Source: Sedimenticola sp. (GTDB taxonomy: Bacteria; Pseudomonadota; Gammaproteobacteria; Chromatiales; Chromatiaceae). From it: a DNA stretch of 47,164 nucleotides. Positions within the stretch are counted from its first letter, which is position 1; every line of letters begins with the position of its first letter. Shown here one piece after another: positions 1-8,494 of this stretch. A model generated the notes under the pieces. The model saw only the letters and a list, made by a program, of their open reading frames with translations, searched no databases and was not told the origin of the DNA. The DNA lies in the NCBI GenBank assembly GCA_026196795.1, contig JAPHUE010000074.1:1-47164 (forward strand), given 5' to 3'. The position numbers were made by a program, and so were the translations under genes.

Positions 1-74
1 AGCCGTATGGCTTGCTGCAACTGCGGCGTCATGGTGAGGTGCTGGCCGAGGCGAAGCTGGAGCGTTTGCTTCAT
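1..74 (-). CDS. rpoN: RNA polymerase sigma-54 factor RpoN, N-terminal fragment (cut by window edge)
   Basis: The reverse complement reads from an ATG at position 74 into the window edge and gives MKQTLQLRLGQ followed by HLTMTPQLQQAIRL. This is the hallmark glutamine/leucine-rich region I of sigma-54, the part that contacts the bacterial enhancer-binding protein. Only about 24 residues are visible. The gene lies just downstream of lptB, the usual place for rpoN in gammaproteobacteria, separated by 126 bases. No strong Shine-Dalgarno sequence is seen before this ATG, but the start agrees with the family. The call rests on the motif and on the neighbourhood. Confidence 0.9.
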   Translation of the reverse strand, partial: MKQTLQLRLGQHLTMTPQLQQAIR

Positions 75-200
75 GCGGGCATCTAAATCTGGTACGTAAT
101 TTGTATAGTTTTCACAGTTTCATTCTAGCGTAAAAAGTGAATTAGCGCACAAGGAGAAAATAGCTTTTTGCTGTAAATCAACTGAACGAAATAAAATCTG

Positions 201-926
201 CTAAAGGCTGAATTCTTTGCCGAGGTAAACAGTGCGTACCTCCTCATTAGCCAGAATGGTCTCAGGCACACCCTCTGCGAGCACTTTTCCCTCACTGATA
301 ATATAGGCGCGCTGACAAATTCCAAGGGTTTCCCTTACATTATGGTCCGTTATGAGTACACCGATCCCCCGTGCTGAGAGGGTTCGGATGATATGCTGAA
401 TATCCTTGACAGAGATAGGATCAATTCCGGCAAAGGGTTCATCCAAAAGGATAAATCGGGGTTCCATGGCCAGTGAGCGGGCAATTTCGAGTCGGCGGCG
501 CTCACCGCCGGAGAGACTCATCGCCTGGTTGTTCCTCAAGTGGGTGAGGTTGAAATCCACCAGAAGTGCTTCACAGGCGGCAATCTGCTCAGGCTTTTTA
601 AGCTCTTTCCTGGTTTCGAGTATGGCAAATATATTATTGAAAACAGTGAGTTTGCGGAAAATCGATGGTTCCTGGGCCAGATAACCGAGGCCGAGACGCG
701 CTCTGGCATGCATGGGTAAAGCGGTTATATCGTGTCCATCAATGGTGATTTTTCCACCCTCAGAGGGAATCAGGCCGGCGATCATGTAGAAACAGGTGGT
801 TTTTCCTGCCCCATTGGGACCCAGTAGACCAACAATTTCACCACTGGATAGCTTCAGGGAAACCCCGTTGACAACAGCGCGTCGACGATAGTGCTTGGCT
901 AGACTTTCTGCGGCTAATACGGTCAT
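201..926 (-). CDS. lptB: LPS export ABC transporter ATP-binding protein LptB
   Basis: LptB is the cytoplasmic ATPase that, with LptF and LptG, drives lipopolysaccharide from the inner membrane onto the LptC-LptA bridge. The 241-residue product has a Walker A (GPNGAGKTT), the ABC signature [12 protein letters not shown], a Walker B followed by DEPFAGIDP, and the switch histidine in ITDHN. An upstream in-frame ATG would add 19 residues, but the start [13 protein letters not shown] matches the family and leaves only 7 bases after the lptA stop, so I place it at 926. It is the fifth gene of the kdsD-kdsC-lptC-lptA-lptB set and is followed by rpoN. Confidence 0.97.
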   Translation of the reverse strand: MTVLAAESLAKHYRRRAVVNGVSLKLSSGEIVGLLGPNGAGKTTCFYMIAGLIPSEGGKITIDGHDITALPMHARARLGLGYLAQEPSIFRKLTVFNNIFAILETRKELKKPEQIAACEALLVDFNLTHLRNNQAMSLSGGERRRLEIARSLAMEPRFILLDEPFAGIDPISVKDIQHIIRTLSARGIGVLITDHNVRETLGICQRAYIISEGKVLAEGVPETILANEEVRTVYLGKEFSL

Positions 927-933
927 GTGCTGA

Positions 934-1449
934 TTATTTCTTTCCGCCAATGGTGACCTTGACGCGCTCTTTTCCCTTGGCACTGGCGCCGGCCTTGACT
1001 ACGGCACGTGCCCTGTCGTAGATGATTTTGTCACTCTTAAAGGTGTCTTTTCCCTGGTTTAGTACCGCATCGCCCGTCATGTAAATAATCTCGCTATTGG
1101 CTGAGTATTCGGTTTTTTTCGCCCGGCCCTTTATCGCACCTTTTTGACCTTCGGTATCCTGTTTGAAGGTGACTGGGTTACCCACGGCCTCAATCAGGTC
1201 TGTTTGATTGGCCTTCTGGGTGACGATGACTTTATCAGCCTTGATAACGATGCTGCCCTGTGTCAGTTCAACATTACCCTTGTAGGTGCTGATCCCTTTT
1301 CTGTCATCAATATCGACCCCATCGGCCTCAACATAGATGGGCTGGTCCTTATCAGATTTCAGTGCTGAGGCGAGACCGGGTAGTGCTAGCAACAGTATGA
1401 TGGCCAACCATCTTAGGTGATTAAGTTCAGTCTTATGGATTGACTTCAT
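934..1449 (-). CDS. lptA: LPS transport periplasmic protein LptA
   Basis: LptA polymerises in the periplasm into the bridge that carries LPS between the LptC and LptD jellyrolls. The 171-residue product starts with a signal peptide (basic [14 protein letters not shown], then a leucine/isoleucine core, cleavage probably after LASA). An OstA/LptA jellyroll follows, with features such as [12 protein letters not shown], a [11 protein letters not shown] strand and a lysine-rich C-terminus. The reading frame is open upstream, but the ATG at 1449 has a good AGAGGA Shine-Dalgarno and puts the signal peptide at the N-terminus. The start lies inside the end of lptC (17-base overlap), which suggests translational coupling. 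Confidence 0.95.
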   Translation of the reverse strand: MKSIHKTELNHLRWLAIILLLALPGLASALKSDKDQPIYVEADGVDIDDRKGISTYKGNVELTQGSIVIKADKVIVTQKANQTDLIEAVGNPVTFKQDTEGQKGAIKGRAKKTEYSANSEIIYMTGDAVLNQGKDTFKSDKIIYDRARAVVKAGASAKGKERVKVTIGGKK

Positions 1450-2002
1450 AGCGTCCTCTAACATTGGCAAGTAGTTTGATACGCATGGGCTGTTGTAGCC
1501 ATATCTGCATACCTTTGGCGTTGATACGATCCTTGTTGCTCCGGGCAAAAACATCTGCATCGGTCTCAACGTAATTATCCCGTTGCTGAATTCTCAGATC
1601 ACGGGTGGTGATATGAAAAGGTCTGATACCGGGTGCGGCTGAGCGGTCGATCTTGACAGCCCCTTGCAGCAATAACACTTCCCCGTCCCCTGATAGCCAG
1701 CCAGTATCTGAATTCACCCGCCAGGGCGGGCGTTCCTGATCATACAGTGTCAGGCGGGGTAGTTTTAGTGCTGTGCTGTCATCATCAATAAAGTGGGTCA
1801 TGCGCTCGGCTACCAGACGCTTGGCCGGTTTTCCATCGAGGCCCATAATAGTCGTATCAACTGCTTCAAGGTAGTAATCCGGGCGGTGCTCCAGCTTGGT
1901 GTAGTCCGTATTAGTCACCTGACTGAGCTGTGTCAGCCAGAGTGACCCGGCAACCAGTAGCAGTAAAATGCCACCAATGATCCTGTTTTTATACTCGATC
2001 AA
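1433..2002 (-). CDS. lptC: LPS export ABC transporter periplasmic protein LptC
   Basis: LptC is a bitopic inner-membrane protein that takes LPS from LptBFG and passes it to LptA. The 189-residue product has one N-terminal membrane anchor (about residues 8-25, GGILLLLVAGSLWLTQL) and a periplasmic LptC/YrbK beta-jellyroll containing the typical segment VAERMTHFIDD and a conserved C-terminal run around [14 protein letters not shown]. It lies 57 bases after kdsC and overlaps lptA by 17 bases. Length and position in the operon are normal. Confidence 0.95.
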   Translation of the reverse strand: MIEYKNRIIGGILLLLVAGSLWLTQLSQVTNTDYTKLEHRPDYYLEAVDTTIMGLDGKPAKRLVAERMTHFIDDDSTALKLPRLTLYDQERPPWRVNSDTGWLSGDGEVLLLQGAVKIDRSAAPGIRPFHITTRDLRIQQRDNYVETDADVFARSNKDRINAKGMQIWLQQPMRIKLLANVRGRYEVNP

Positions 2003-2059
2003 GGTTGCACTCTCCTCGGCAAGTTATCCAGTGCACGGTAGTGTATGAGCGGTTGTGTA

Positions 2060-2584
2060 TCATTTGAGGAAGTGGGCGAAGGCCTGCTCCAGGTTGCCCT
2101 GTGCCTGCATGATGAGTTCACAAACCTCGCGAGCAGCACCGTGCCCGCCGGGTTGCCGGGTCTGCCAATGGGCTTGTTGTTTTACCAGGTGATGCGCGTC
2201 TTGCACGGTTATGGCAAGCCCCACCTGATGCATGACCGGGAGATCAACTACGTCATCACCCACATAGGCGATCTGTTCATTGGACAAGCCCAGTTCGTCA
2301 CGTAACGACGTATAAGCGGTGTCTTTATGTTGTTGCCCCTGGAATACATGCTTGATTCCAAGGCTCTCCATTCTGATCTTAACAACATCAGAGGTGCGTG
2401 CGGTGATAATGCCGATATCAACGCCGCTTTTTAACAGCAGCTTCATGCCAAAACCGTCTTTTGAGTTGAACGCCTTGTACTCCTGGCCATCATCACCTAG
2501 AAAGAGCGTTCCGTCAGTGAGTACGCCATCTACATCAAAGATGACGAGTTTGATTGGTTTAGCCCGCTCCAAGATCTGCTGCAT
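2060..2584 (-). CDS. kdsC: 3-deoxy-D-manno-octulosonate 8-phosphate phosphatase KdsC
   Basis: KdsC removes the phosphate from Kdo-8-phosphate to give Kdo, the inner-core sugar of LPS. The 174-residue product is a compact HAD phosphatase without a cap domain. The nucleophile motif FDVDGVLTDG lies at residues 16-25, with D17 and D19 as catalytic aspartates. The third motif YVGDDVVDLPVM is also present. KdsC works as a tetramer, which fits the capless form. It lies 52 bases downstream of kdsD, the enzyme that makes the arabinose 5-phosphate precursor. Confidence 0.96.
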   Translation of the reverse strand: MQQILERAKPIKLVIFDVDGVLTDGTLFLGDDGQEYKAFNSKDGFGMKLLLKSGVDIGIITARTSDVVKIRMESLGIKHVFQGQQHKDTAYTSLRDELGLSNEQIAYVGDDVVDLPVMHQVGLAITVQDAHHLVKQQAHWQTRQPGGHGAAREVCELIMQAQGNLEQAFAHFLK

Positions 2585-2636
2585 ACTACTTAATCCTTAT
2601 GACTGCGAAAGCTCGACTCGTGAATATGCTTTTCTG

Positions 2637-3635
2637 TCAGACGATACCGGCCAGCAGGAGTGTGTGCATATTGAGTGCGCCAATTGGCATCTGATTTTCA
2701 TCAACCACAAACAGGGAATTGATCTTTTTTTCCTGCATCATCTTCAACACTTCGGCCGCCAATATGTTGGCTGTTGCGGTAGTCCCACCCTGAGTCATGA
2801 CATCTGCAACCCGAGCGTTACGTATATCGATATCCCGGTCAAGTGTTCGTCGCAAATCGCCATCAGTGTAGATGCCTTTGATGCGCCCGGAGCCATCGAT
2901 GATTGCGGTCATACCCAGCCCTTTGTTGGTCATCTCAAGCAGCGCATCGCGCAGGCTTGCCTGATCTGAAACTAAAGGGATGTTGTCTCCTGTAACCATA
3001 ACGTCGCTCACCATAAGGAGCAGTCTTCTACCAAGACTGCCTCCAGGGTGAGAGCGGGCAAAGTCCTGCTCGGTAAATCCTTTGGATTCAAGCAGTGCAA
3101 CGGCCAAGGCATCCCCCATGGCTAAGGTGGCGGTGGTGCTTGATGTGGGTGCCAGATTCAGTGGGCAGGCCTCCTGCTCTACGCTGACATCGATATGTAC
3201 ATCAGCCTGAAGTGCCAGAGTGGACTTTGGATTGCCAGTCAAGGCGATAAGGGGAATGCCCAAGCGCTTTAGCAAGGGCAGAATGGTTACAATTTCAGCG
3301 GTCTCACCCGAGTTGGAGAGTGCCAGAACCACATCTTTTGCCGTAATCATCCCCAGGTCACCGTGGCTGGCTTCGCCTGGGTGGACAAAAAAGGCGGGAC
3401 TTCCCGTACTGGCCAGTGTGGCGGCTATCTTATTGCCGATATGGCCAGATTTACCCATACCAGTGACCACGATCCGGCCTTCGCATGCCAACATATAACC
3501 GCATGCGTGGGCAAAATCGCCATTAATTCGGCTTGCCAAGCTCTGGATGGCTGCTGCTTCGTTATTGATTACAGCAAGCCCAAGCTGCTGGAGTTTTTCG
3601 GCCTCTTCAGGTGAGGGTCTGCTCTCCTTATTCAT
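2637..3635 (-). CDS. kdsD: D-arabinose 5-phosphate isomerase KdsD (KpsF/GutQ family)
   Basis: The enzyme interconverts ribulose 5-phosphate and arabinose 5-phosphate, the first committed step to Kdo. The 332-residue product has an N-terminal SIS sugar-isomerase domain (about 40-180) with the motif GKSGHIGNK at 61-69 and the HPGEASHGDLGM segment, then SHPGGSLGRRL and two CBS domains (about 205-332). Its ATG overlaps the yrbG stop by 4 bases, so the two are probably translated together. Family paralogs such as GutQ and KpsF share this architecture, but the position beside kdsC and lptC points to KdsD. Confidence 0.96.
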   Translation of the reverse strand: MNKESRPSPEEAEKLQQLGLAVINNEAAAIQSLASRINGDFAHACGYMLACEGRIVVTGMGKSGHIGNKIAATLASTGSPAFFVHPGEASHGDLGMITAKDVVLALSNSGETAEIVTILPLLKRLGIPLIALTGNPKSTLALQADVHIDVSVEQEACPLNLAPTSSTTATLAMGDALAVALLESKGFTEQDFARSHPGGSLGRRLLLMVSDVMVTGDNIPLVSDQASLRDALLEMTNKGLGMTAIIDGSGRIKGIYTDGDLRRTLDRDIDIRNARVADVMTQGGTTATANILAAEVLKMMQEKKINSLFVVDENQMPIGALNMHTLLLAGIV

Positions 3636-4654
3636 AGGTAGTGCTGTCCTGCTGTCTGGTGATAGGCCGTCGGCTCAGTTGTTGGGGCCGGATCGGCATT
3701 CATGAAGAGCACTGACTGATAACCGATAAATGCGATGATCAGTAGCAGCCCTTCAAATCTATTAATGCGCCCTGAACCGCCAAAACCATAGCCCATTACA
3801 AACAATGCCAGTGTCAACCCAATCATCATGGGCATATCCCTTGTCAACACCATCGGATCAAATGATCCGGGTGCGATCAGGCCGGGTACGGCCAGCACGG
3901 CAAGCAGATTATACATGTTGGAACCGATGACGTTACCAATAGCGATATCATGTTCACCTTTAAGCGCACTTACGATACTGGCAGCCAGTTCTGGCAAGCT
4001 GGTTCCCAAGGCCACGATGGTTAATCCGATAACCAGATCGCTTACGCCGTAAGCGGTGGCAATATTGACAGAACCCCAGACCAGGATTCGGGAGCTGAAA
4101 AGCAGCAAGCCCAAGCCGAGGCTAAAGTTAAGCACGGCTTTGCCTGTACTCATGGCTTCCGGCATTTCCGCGAGAATCTCGGCCTTCATGGGATCACTCG
4201 CCAGGCTGCGCATACTGATGCGGACCATGGCGAACAGCATGGCGATTAAGCCTACAAGTAAGATCACACCGTCCATGACACCCAGAACGCCATCCTGCAG
4301 GAGTACCAGTGTGCCGAGGCAGACGGCCAGCAGGATGGGGTATTCACGGCGCAAAGTCTCTGATTTCACCAAGAGAGGGGTAATCAGTGCGGTGCAACCA
4401 AGGATCAGACCAATATTGGCGATGTTTGAGCCGAGCGCATTCCCGATGGCCAGGCCTGGGTTACCCTGCAGGGCGGCCATGGTTGATACCAGTATCTCCG
4501 GTGCTGATGTGCCGAATCCTACTATCGTGAGGCCGATAATCATGGGGGGTAAACCCAAATTGTTGGCAAGCGCCGATGCGCCACTGACAAAACGGTCGGC
4601 ACCCCAGACTAACAGGGCAAAACCAACGATGATCGCGAGAATATCAAACAGCAT
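3632..4654 (-). CDS. yrbG: Calcium/sodium antiporter, YrbG family
   Basis: This is an inner-membrane cation/Ca2+ exchanger of the CaCA superfamily. The 340-residue product is hydrophobic throughout, with about ten membrane segments. It carries both inverted alpha-repeat signatures, GFGTSAPEILVS in the first half and ALGTSLPELAAS in the second. YrbG commonly precedes kdsD in gammaproteobacteria. It overlaps kdsD by 4 bases. The ion actually moved cannot be read from the sequence, and the link to LPS synthesis is positional only. Confidence 0.93.
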   Translation of the reverse strand: MLFDILAIIVGFALLVWGADRFVSGASALANNLGLPPMIIGLTIVGFGTSAPEILVSTMAALQGNPGLAIGNALGSNIANIGLILGCTALITPLLVKSETLRREYPILLAVCLGTLVLLQDGVLGVMDGVILLVGLIAMLFAMVRISMRSLASDPMKAEILAEMPEAMSTGKAVLNFSLGLGLLLFSSRILVWGSVNIATAYGVSDLVIGLTIVALGTSLPELAASIVSALKGEHDIAIGNVIGSNMYNLLAVLAVPGLIAPGSFDPMVLTRDMPMMIGLTLALFVMGYGFGGSGRINRFEGLLLIIAFIGYQSVLFMNADPAPTTEPTAYHQTAGQHYL

Positions 4655-4740
4655 ATTAAAGAGGGCTTTAAAGGGTTAGTTGTTCAGTAAGATGTACAAG
4701 AGGTACGCGCAGGCATTGTTTCAGACCTTGTGAAAATTGT

Positions 4741-4778
4741 CCAAGTTTCTTGGGCCGTTATTCTAGTGAGTTAACGGC
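4741..4778 (-). terminator. Two adjacent hairpins after the zinc-ribbon gene, possible weak terminator
   Basis: Reading the minus strand, a perfect 7-base stem (GCCGTTA/TAACGGC, arms at 4772-4778 and 4754-4760) is followed at once by CCAAG-AAA-CTTGG (4741-4753). The short ATTTT that follows is a poor U-tract. The pair lies 15 bases past the stop of the small protein and before yrbG, so it may separate the two transcription units. Confidence 0.35.
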
Positions 4779-4792
4779 AGCTTTTAGGTTGG

Positions 4793-4978
4793 CTACTCGG
4801 CGCGATTTCTTACGGCTCCGCATCGAACACAGCGATAGTGATTGACAAGTTTTCCCTTCTTGACGTCAAAAACACGGGTTTTATCGATAGACCACTTGTG
4901 ATGTCCATTTCGACAAAGAGTGTTCCCCTTGTGTCGAATGCTCGCCTTGGGCTTCTTAAAGGGGAGTATGGTAGCCAT
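4793..4978 (-). CDS. Small basic zinc-ribbon-like protein, function unknown
   Basis: The 61-residue product is strongly basic and has a plausible zinc site: C22, a histidine at H26 or H27 (in CRNGHHKW), and C50 and C53 in CVRCG. I do not recognise a named family. Such a CxxxH...CxxC arrangement is seen in small nucleic-acid-binding or ribosome-associated proteins, but that is inference. Its ATG comes one base after the TGA of the upstream DUF4426 gene (TGACATG), which is strong evidence for coupled translation and supports the ORF being real. Confidence 0.75.
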   Translation of the reverse strand: MATILPFKKPKASIRHKGNTLCRNGHHKWSIDKTRVFDVKKGKLVNHYRCVRCGAVRNRAE

Positions 4979-4979
4979 G

Positions 4980-5426
4980 TCAGTCGATGTAAAACTCCTG
5001 TTTCAGGCTGGCCTTACCCGTGCGTTGGCTCCCTTCGGGTGTTACCTCAAGCGTAAAGGTAAGCGTTTCGCCATCCACAATCGGGAAGTCGCCGATATAG
5101 TAGATGGCGTCGCCCTCCCGTATCTCCTTGAGTGAGATGGCATGTCGCCTGCCTATCAAGTTGATAGCATAGGCTGAAACCCTGGCGGTAACCGGTTCGC
5201 CAGTTGTCCCAGGGACATTTCTGATGATACTGACATTCAACAATCCGCGATATTTACTGCGGGTGATTTTATAATTGCTGGCAACTTCAGGGGTCAGTAG
5301 TGCTGTGGGTATGGCGTTATGATGGATGGTAAAGCCATTAAACTGCGTACTGTTCTCCGCCACGGCAGTCGCCGTCACAAGGAGCAGTAATAGAAGAGAC
5401 AGAAGGCGGGCAATCTGGTTGTACAT
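4980..5426 (-). CDS. Exported DUF4426 family protein
   Basis: The 148-residue product has a leucine-rich signal peptide (residues 1-23, ending TATAVA before ENSTQF), so it should be periplasmic. The mature part resembles the DUF4426 family: FNGFTIHHNAIPTALLTPEVA near the start, an immunoglobulin-like beta pattern in the middle, and a C-terminal KQEFYID. In many gammaproteobacteria DUF4426 genes sit near yggT, proC and met genes; here yggT and proC lie about 3 kb upstream. Its function is not known. The start codon lies in a hairpin (see 5425-5442). Confidence 0.85.
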   Translation of the reverse strand: MYNQIARLLSLLLLLLVTATAVAENSTQFNGFTIHHNAIPTALLTPEVASNYKITRSKYRGLLNVSIIRNVPGTTGEPVTARVSAYAINLIGRRHAISLKEIREGDAIYYIGDFPIVDGETLTFTLEVTPEGSQRTGKASLKQEFYID

Positions 5427-5442
5427 AAAGAGACCTCTTTAT
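5425..5442 (-). promoter_or_regulatory. Perfect hairpin covering the DUF4426 ribosome binding site and start
   Basis: The minus strand reads ATAAAGAG-GT-CTCTTTAT and runs into the G of the start ATG. The AAGAGG that would serve as Shine-Dalgarno is in the 5' arm and the AU of the start codon is in the 3' arm, so the folded RNA would hide both. A second hairpin (GTGTGTC/GACACAC, 5447-5472) lies just upstream. Confidence 0.4.
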
Positions 5443-5522
5443 CATGGTGTGTCACTCGAATTCTCGACACACTACACTAAAGAATAGCCCTTAAGGCGAT
5501 CAGGTGTAAATTGTCTGCCCCT

Positions 5523-7505
5523 TCAGTTGGCGGCCTTTTTGGCAGAGACCAGCTTAGGCTTTGGGCGTTGCTGGCTATCCAAAGGCGCGCTTGCATTCAG
5601 TGTCGTGTGGATGTTGCGCAGAATGGTTAACTGCTTGGCGACAGCATTGTGCTGATTTTTCAGCTCATTGACCCGGGATTCCAGTGTGTCACGTGAACGG
5701 CTGATTTTTTGTAAATCGAACAGCCGTCTTTCCATCAGCTCTTTATGCTCTCGGATCTGAAATGTAAGTGGCTCCAAAGCCGTGCTGAGCCATGTATCCA
5801 CTTCCTGTCTGGCCTGAAAAAAGATGTCTCGGGCGCGACTGACCATGGCAACAAAGAAGCGTTTAACCACGAAATGCTTCTCGGTCATGGCGGTTACCGG
5901 GCTCTTACGAAAAATCTCTGCCTCTTGATAGAGCATCTCCAGCTCTACTCGGTAGCGCATAATTGAGAACATCTTCGGATGGGCTGCCGAGAAGCCGTGC
6001 TCATTCTGAAACCGTCGATAAATACTTCGAATCAACTTTCTGGCTTGCTCACTCTGGTCCACAACAATCTGCATGTTGCTGCGCATGTCATCGAACAGAG
6101 AGCGCATATTGGATTGCAGGCCCAGTGTGGTCCAGTTATCGGCCATTTTATTGTGCGCGGCGTTTATTGAGCGTTCCAGCTTCTTAAGATCAAGCGCCTC
6201 TCTGAGTGTGGTGGCCTGATCCTTGAGAATTTTGCGGCTGGCCTGAAAGCTGTTGACATTACGCATATACTCCGCTTGTTCATTGCGGGTTTTTGCCATC
6301 ATGTGCTCAATCATGTCCTGGCTTTTCCCGCTCAGCTGACGCAATTCATCCAGTTGAGATTGAATGCCGTTTAGCTTGGTTACCACAATGCTGCGGGTGC
6401 TCTCAACCATCTGGCTGATTTCGGCCGTGATGGTATCCTTTATGATCTCCTGTCGTGAATCGAGAATGTCATTGGAGAGGTAATGTTCGAGGTCCATCAG
6501 TCGGCTCTGTGCCATCAGATCGCTGTCTTGCTTGATCTTGGCCAGCAGTCCCTTATGGGCTGAAACAGGAAATATGGCATTGCGACTGACGCCAAGAATC
6601 TGAGCGGTGTGATTGCACTGGCGGTTAATGGCGCTATCAATACTCTCTTGATCCTGCAGTTCATCCCATAGGGTATCGATCTTATTCAATACGACCATCA
6701 GACCGCGTTGACGGCTGCGGTGAAAGCCCTTAATGTGGTTTTGCCACATCTCAAGATCGCTACGAGTGACACCCGCATCTGCACCTAGCACAAACAGCAC
6801 TGCCTGAGCTGAGGGTAGCATTTTCAGGGTTAATTCCGGCTCGCTGCCCAAGGCGTTCAAGCCTGGGGTGTCGAGGATCGTCAGTCCCTGTTTCAGCAGT
6901 GGATGAGGAAAGCTGATCATGGCGTGTCGCCACTTCGGGATGTCAACAAAATCGGGTGGTTTGCTCTGGTTTGGATGTTGTTGCGGGTCATACATGCCCA
7001 GGCGCACAGCCTCGGCCAGGGTGACCTTGCGTGTCTTGATCACCTCTTGCAGGCAATCCTCTACTTGATCAACGGAATCCAGATCCAATGGGTAGGTGAC
7101 CCAAAGCGCAGGTTTTTTCTTCAGTTCACGAATACCGGTGTCCTGAAGACGGGTCTCAATCGGTAGTAACCTGACATAGGCTTGGTCGGCTTTTTGATCA
7201 TAGAACAGCTCGGTGGGACACATGGTGGTCCGGCCAGCGGTTGATGGGAGCAGACGACGGCCAAAATCTGAGAAGAAGATGGCATTGATCAGTTCAGTCT
7301 TTCCCCGTGAGAATTCCGCTACAAAGGCAATGGTGAGTCGATCGCTGTAGAGCGAGGCGAGACATTCACGAATGCGCTTTTCACTTTCATCGGTAGCCAG
7401 GTGGTGCTTGCTCAACCAGCTGAAATAGAGTTTTACCGTGCGGATTATATCGGCCTTCCACTGCTCATAGGCCTTGAGCTGACTCTCCAGACGCGATTGT
7501 TCCAC
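5523..7505 (-). CDS. Dynamin-family large GTPase
   Basis: The 660-residue product has an N-terminal dynamin-type GTPase domain: G1 loop VAEFSRGKTEL at about 62-72, a G2-like threonine pair in AGRTTMCPTE at about 90-100, G3 in LDTPGLNALG near 212, and G4 in VLNKIDTLWD near 272. The rest is mostly helical and charged, with coiled-coil character (about 360-640), as in bacterial dynamin-like proteins that remodel or repair membranes. No transmembrane segment is obvious. The start is GTG with an AAGGAAA Shine-Dalgarno. Nothing in the neighbourhood defines its target. Confidence 0.88.
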   Translation of the reverse strand: MEQSRLESQLKAYEQWKADIIRTVKLYFSWLSKHHLATDESEKRIRECLASLYSDRLTIAFVAEFSRGKTELINAIFFSDFGRRLLPSTAGRTTMCPTELFYDQKADQAYVRLLPIETRLQDTGIRELKKKPALWVTYPLDLDSVDQVEDCLQEVIKTRKVTLAEAVRLGMYDPQQHPNQSKPPDFVDIPKWRHAMISFPHPLLKQGLTILDTPGLNALGSEPELTLKMLPSAQAVLFVLGADAGVTRSDLEMWQNHIKGFHRSRQRGLMVVLNKIDTLWDELQDQESIDSAINRQCNHTAQILGVSRNAIFPVSAHKGLLAKIKQDSDLMAQSRLMDLEHYLSNDILDSRQEIIKDTITAEISQMVESTRSIVVTKLNGIQSQLDELRQLSGKSQDMIEHMMAKTRNEQAEYMRNVNSFQASRKILKDQATTLREALDLKKLERSINAAHNKMADNWTTLGLQSNMRSLFDDMRSNMQIVVDQSEQARKLIRSIYRRFQNEHGFSAAHPKMFSIMRYRVELEMLYQEAEIFRKSPVTAMTEKHFVVKRFFVAMVSRARDIFFQARQEVDTWLSTALEPLTFQIREHKELMERRLFDLQKISRSRDTLESRVNELKNQHNAVAKQLTILRNIHTTLNASAPLDSQQRPKPKLVSAKKAAN

Positions 7506-7612
7506 CGGGGTTTCCTTCTGTTGTTTTACCGATCTTACTACAGGGTTATCTCAATATTCGAGAAAGTATAGGTAGTATATTGGCTACTACATTGAATTAT
7601 TGAGAAAAATAT

Positions 7613-7912
7613 TCACTTTTTTGTAGGTTTTGTGAGTGGGATCGGATATTTCGCAGGCTGGGTGATCCGAAAACCCTTGTTTTTGCTGGTTTCTCCGGTG
7701 ATCAGGGTCACCTGGGCCCGATTTACACCAAACGCCCTGGCAAGCAGACGAACCAGGTGTTTATTGGCCTTTCCCTCCACCGGGGGGGCGGTGATTCGGA
7801 TCTTGTACTGTTCGCCGTAGGGGCCGACAAATTCATCCTTGTTCGCGTTTGGTTGAACCCTGAGGCTGAGAATCAGACTTGTTCCCTCCCAGCGAAACCA
7901 GTGATCACTCAC
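7613..7912 (-). CDS. yggU: DUF167 family protein YggU
   Basis: The 99-residue product is a typical DUF167 protein. It contains LRVQPNANKDEFVG, the family signature APPVEGKANKHLVRLLA, and the ITGETSKNK segment. Its biochemical role is unknown. It is only 3 bases after the yggT stop and uses a GTG start without a strong Shine-Dalgarno, so it probably depends on coupling to yggT. The proC-yggT-yggU order is common in gammaproteobacteria. Confidence 0.93.
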   Translation of the reverse strand: MSDHWFRWEGTSLILSLRVQPNANKDEFVGPYGEQYKIRITAPPVEGKANKHLVRLLARAFGVNRAQVTLITGETSKNKGFRITQPAKYPIPLTKPTKK

Positions 7913-7915
7913 AGG

Positions 7916-8494
7916 TCAGAGAAATAGACTGGCGACAAGTGCCTGCAATGGTGGGAGCAGGAGCATCTTGAGCAGTTGTAGACCCACAAGCACCAGCATG
8001 GGGGAGAGATCAAGGCCGCTGATTGGTGGTATAAGCCGTTGCGCTGGACCCAAGATTGGCTGGGTGATGCTATGCAAGAGCGCTGTAGCCGGGTTGTAGT
8101 GCCCTGGATTGACCCAACTGAGAATGACCTGTATCAGGATGGCAAACAGAAAAAAGTTAATCGCCAGCTCCAGCAGGTCAGGGATGGCCAGAGCCAAGGC
8201 GGCCAATGGGTGAGCACCTTGTCCAGACACTAGTATGATCAGAGTCAACTCGATCGACTTGAGCAGAAGCATCAGCACAATCGAGGCAATATCGATGCCC
8301 GCAACACCCGGTATAAGGCGTCTTAGGGGGCGCAGTGCCGGGGTTGTTACTTTTACTGCGAACTGGGAAATAGGGTTATAGAAGTCCGCATGTACCAACT
8401 GCAGGATAAAACGCAGCATAACCACCATGATATAGAGGTCGAAAACGACCTGAATCAAAAAAGCCAGTGGATCGGTAAGATAGTTGCTTCCCAT
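7916..8494 (-). CDS. yggT: YggT family integral membrane protein
   Basis: The 192-residue product contains two YggT repeats, each a pair of membrane segments. They share the pattern of an NPISQFAVKVTTPALRPLRRLIP-like stretch in the first half and NPATALLHSITQPILGPAQR in the second. YggT proteins have been linked to osmotic tolerance and to envelope or division functions. The start ATG overlaps the proC stop by one base (TGATG), so translation is coupled. Confidence 0.94.
   Translation of the reverse strand: MGSNYLTDPLAFLIQVVFDLYIMVVMLRFILQLVHADFYNPISQFAVKVTTPALRPLRRLIPGVAGIDIASIVLMLLLKSIELTLIILVSGQGAHPLAALALAIPDLLELAINFFLFAILIQVILSWVNPGHYNPATALLHSITQPILGPAQRLIPPISGLDLSPMLVLVGLQLLKMLLLPPLQALVASLFL

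Noticed and set aside
1-86. Open plus-strand frame running from the left edge to a TAA at 84-86
   Set aside because: The minus strand of the same stretch encodes the unmistakable RpoN N-terminus, so the plus frame is a shadow.
4056-4679. 207-codon ORF on the plus strand opposite yrbG
   Set aside because: Product is rich in Ser, Arg, Pro and Thr, typical of the antisense of a hydrophobic membrane protein.
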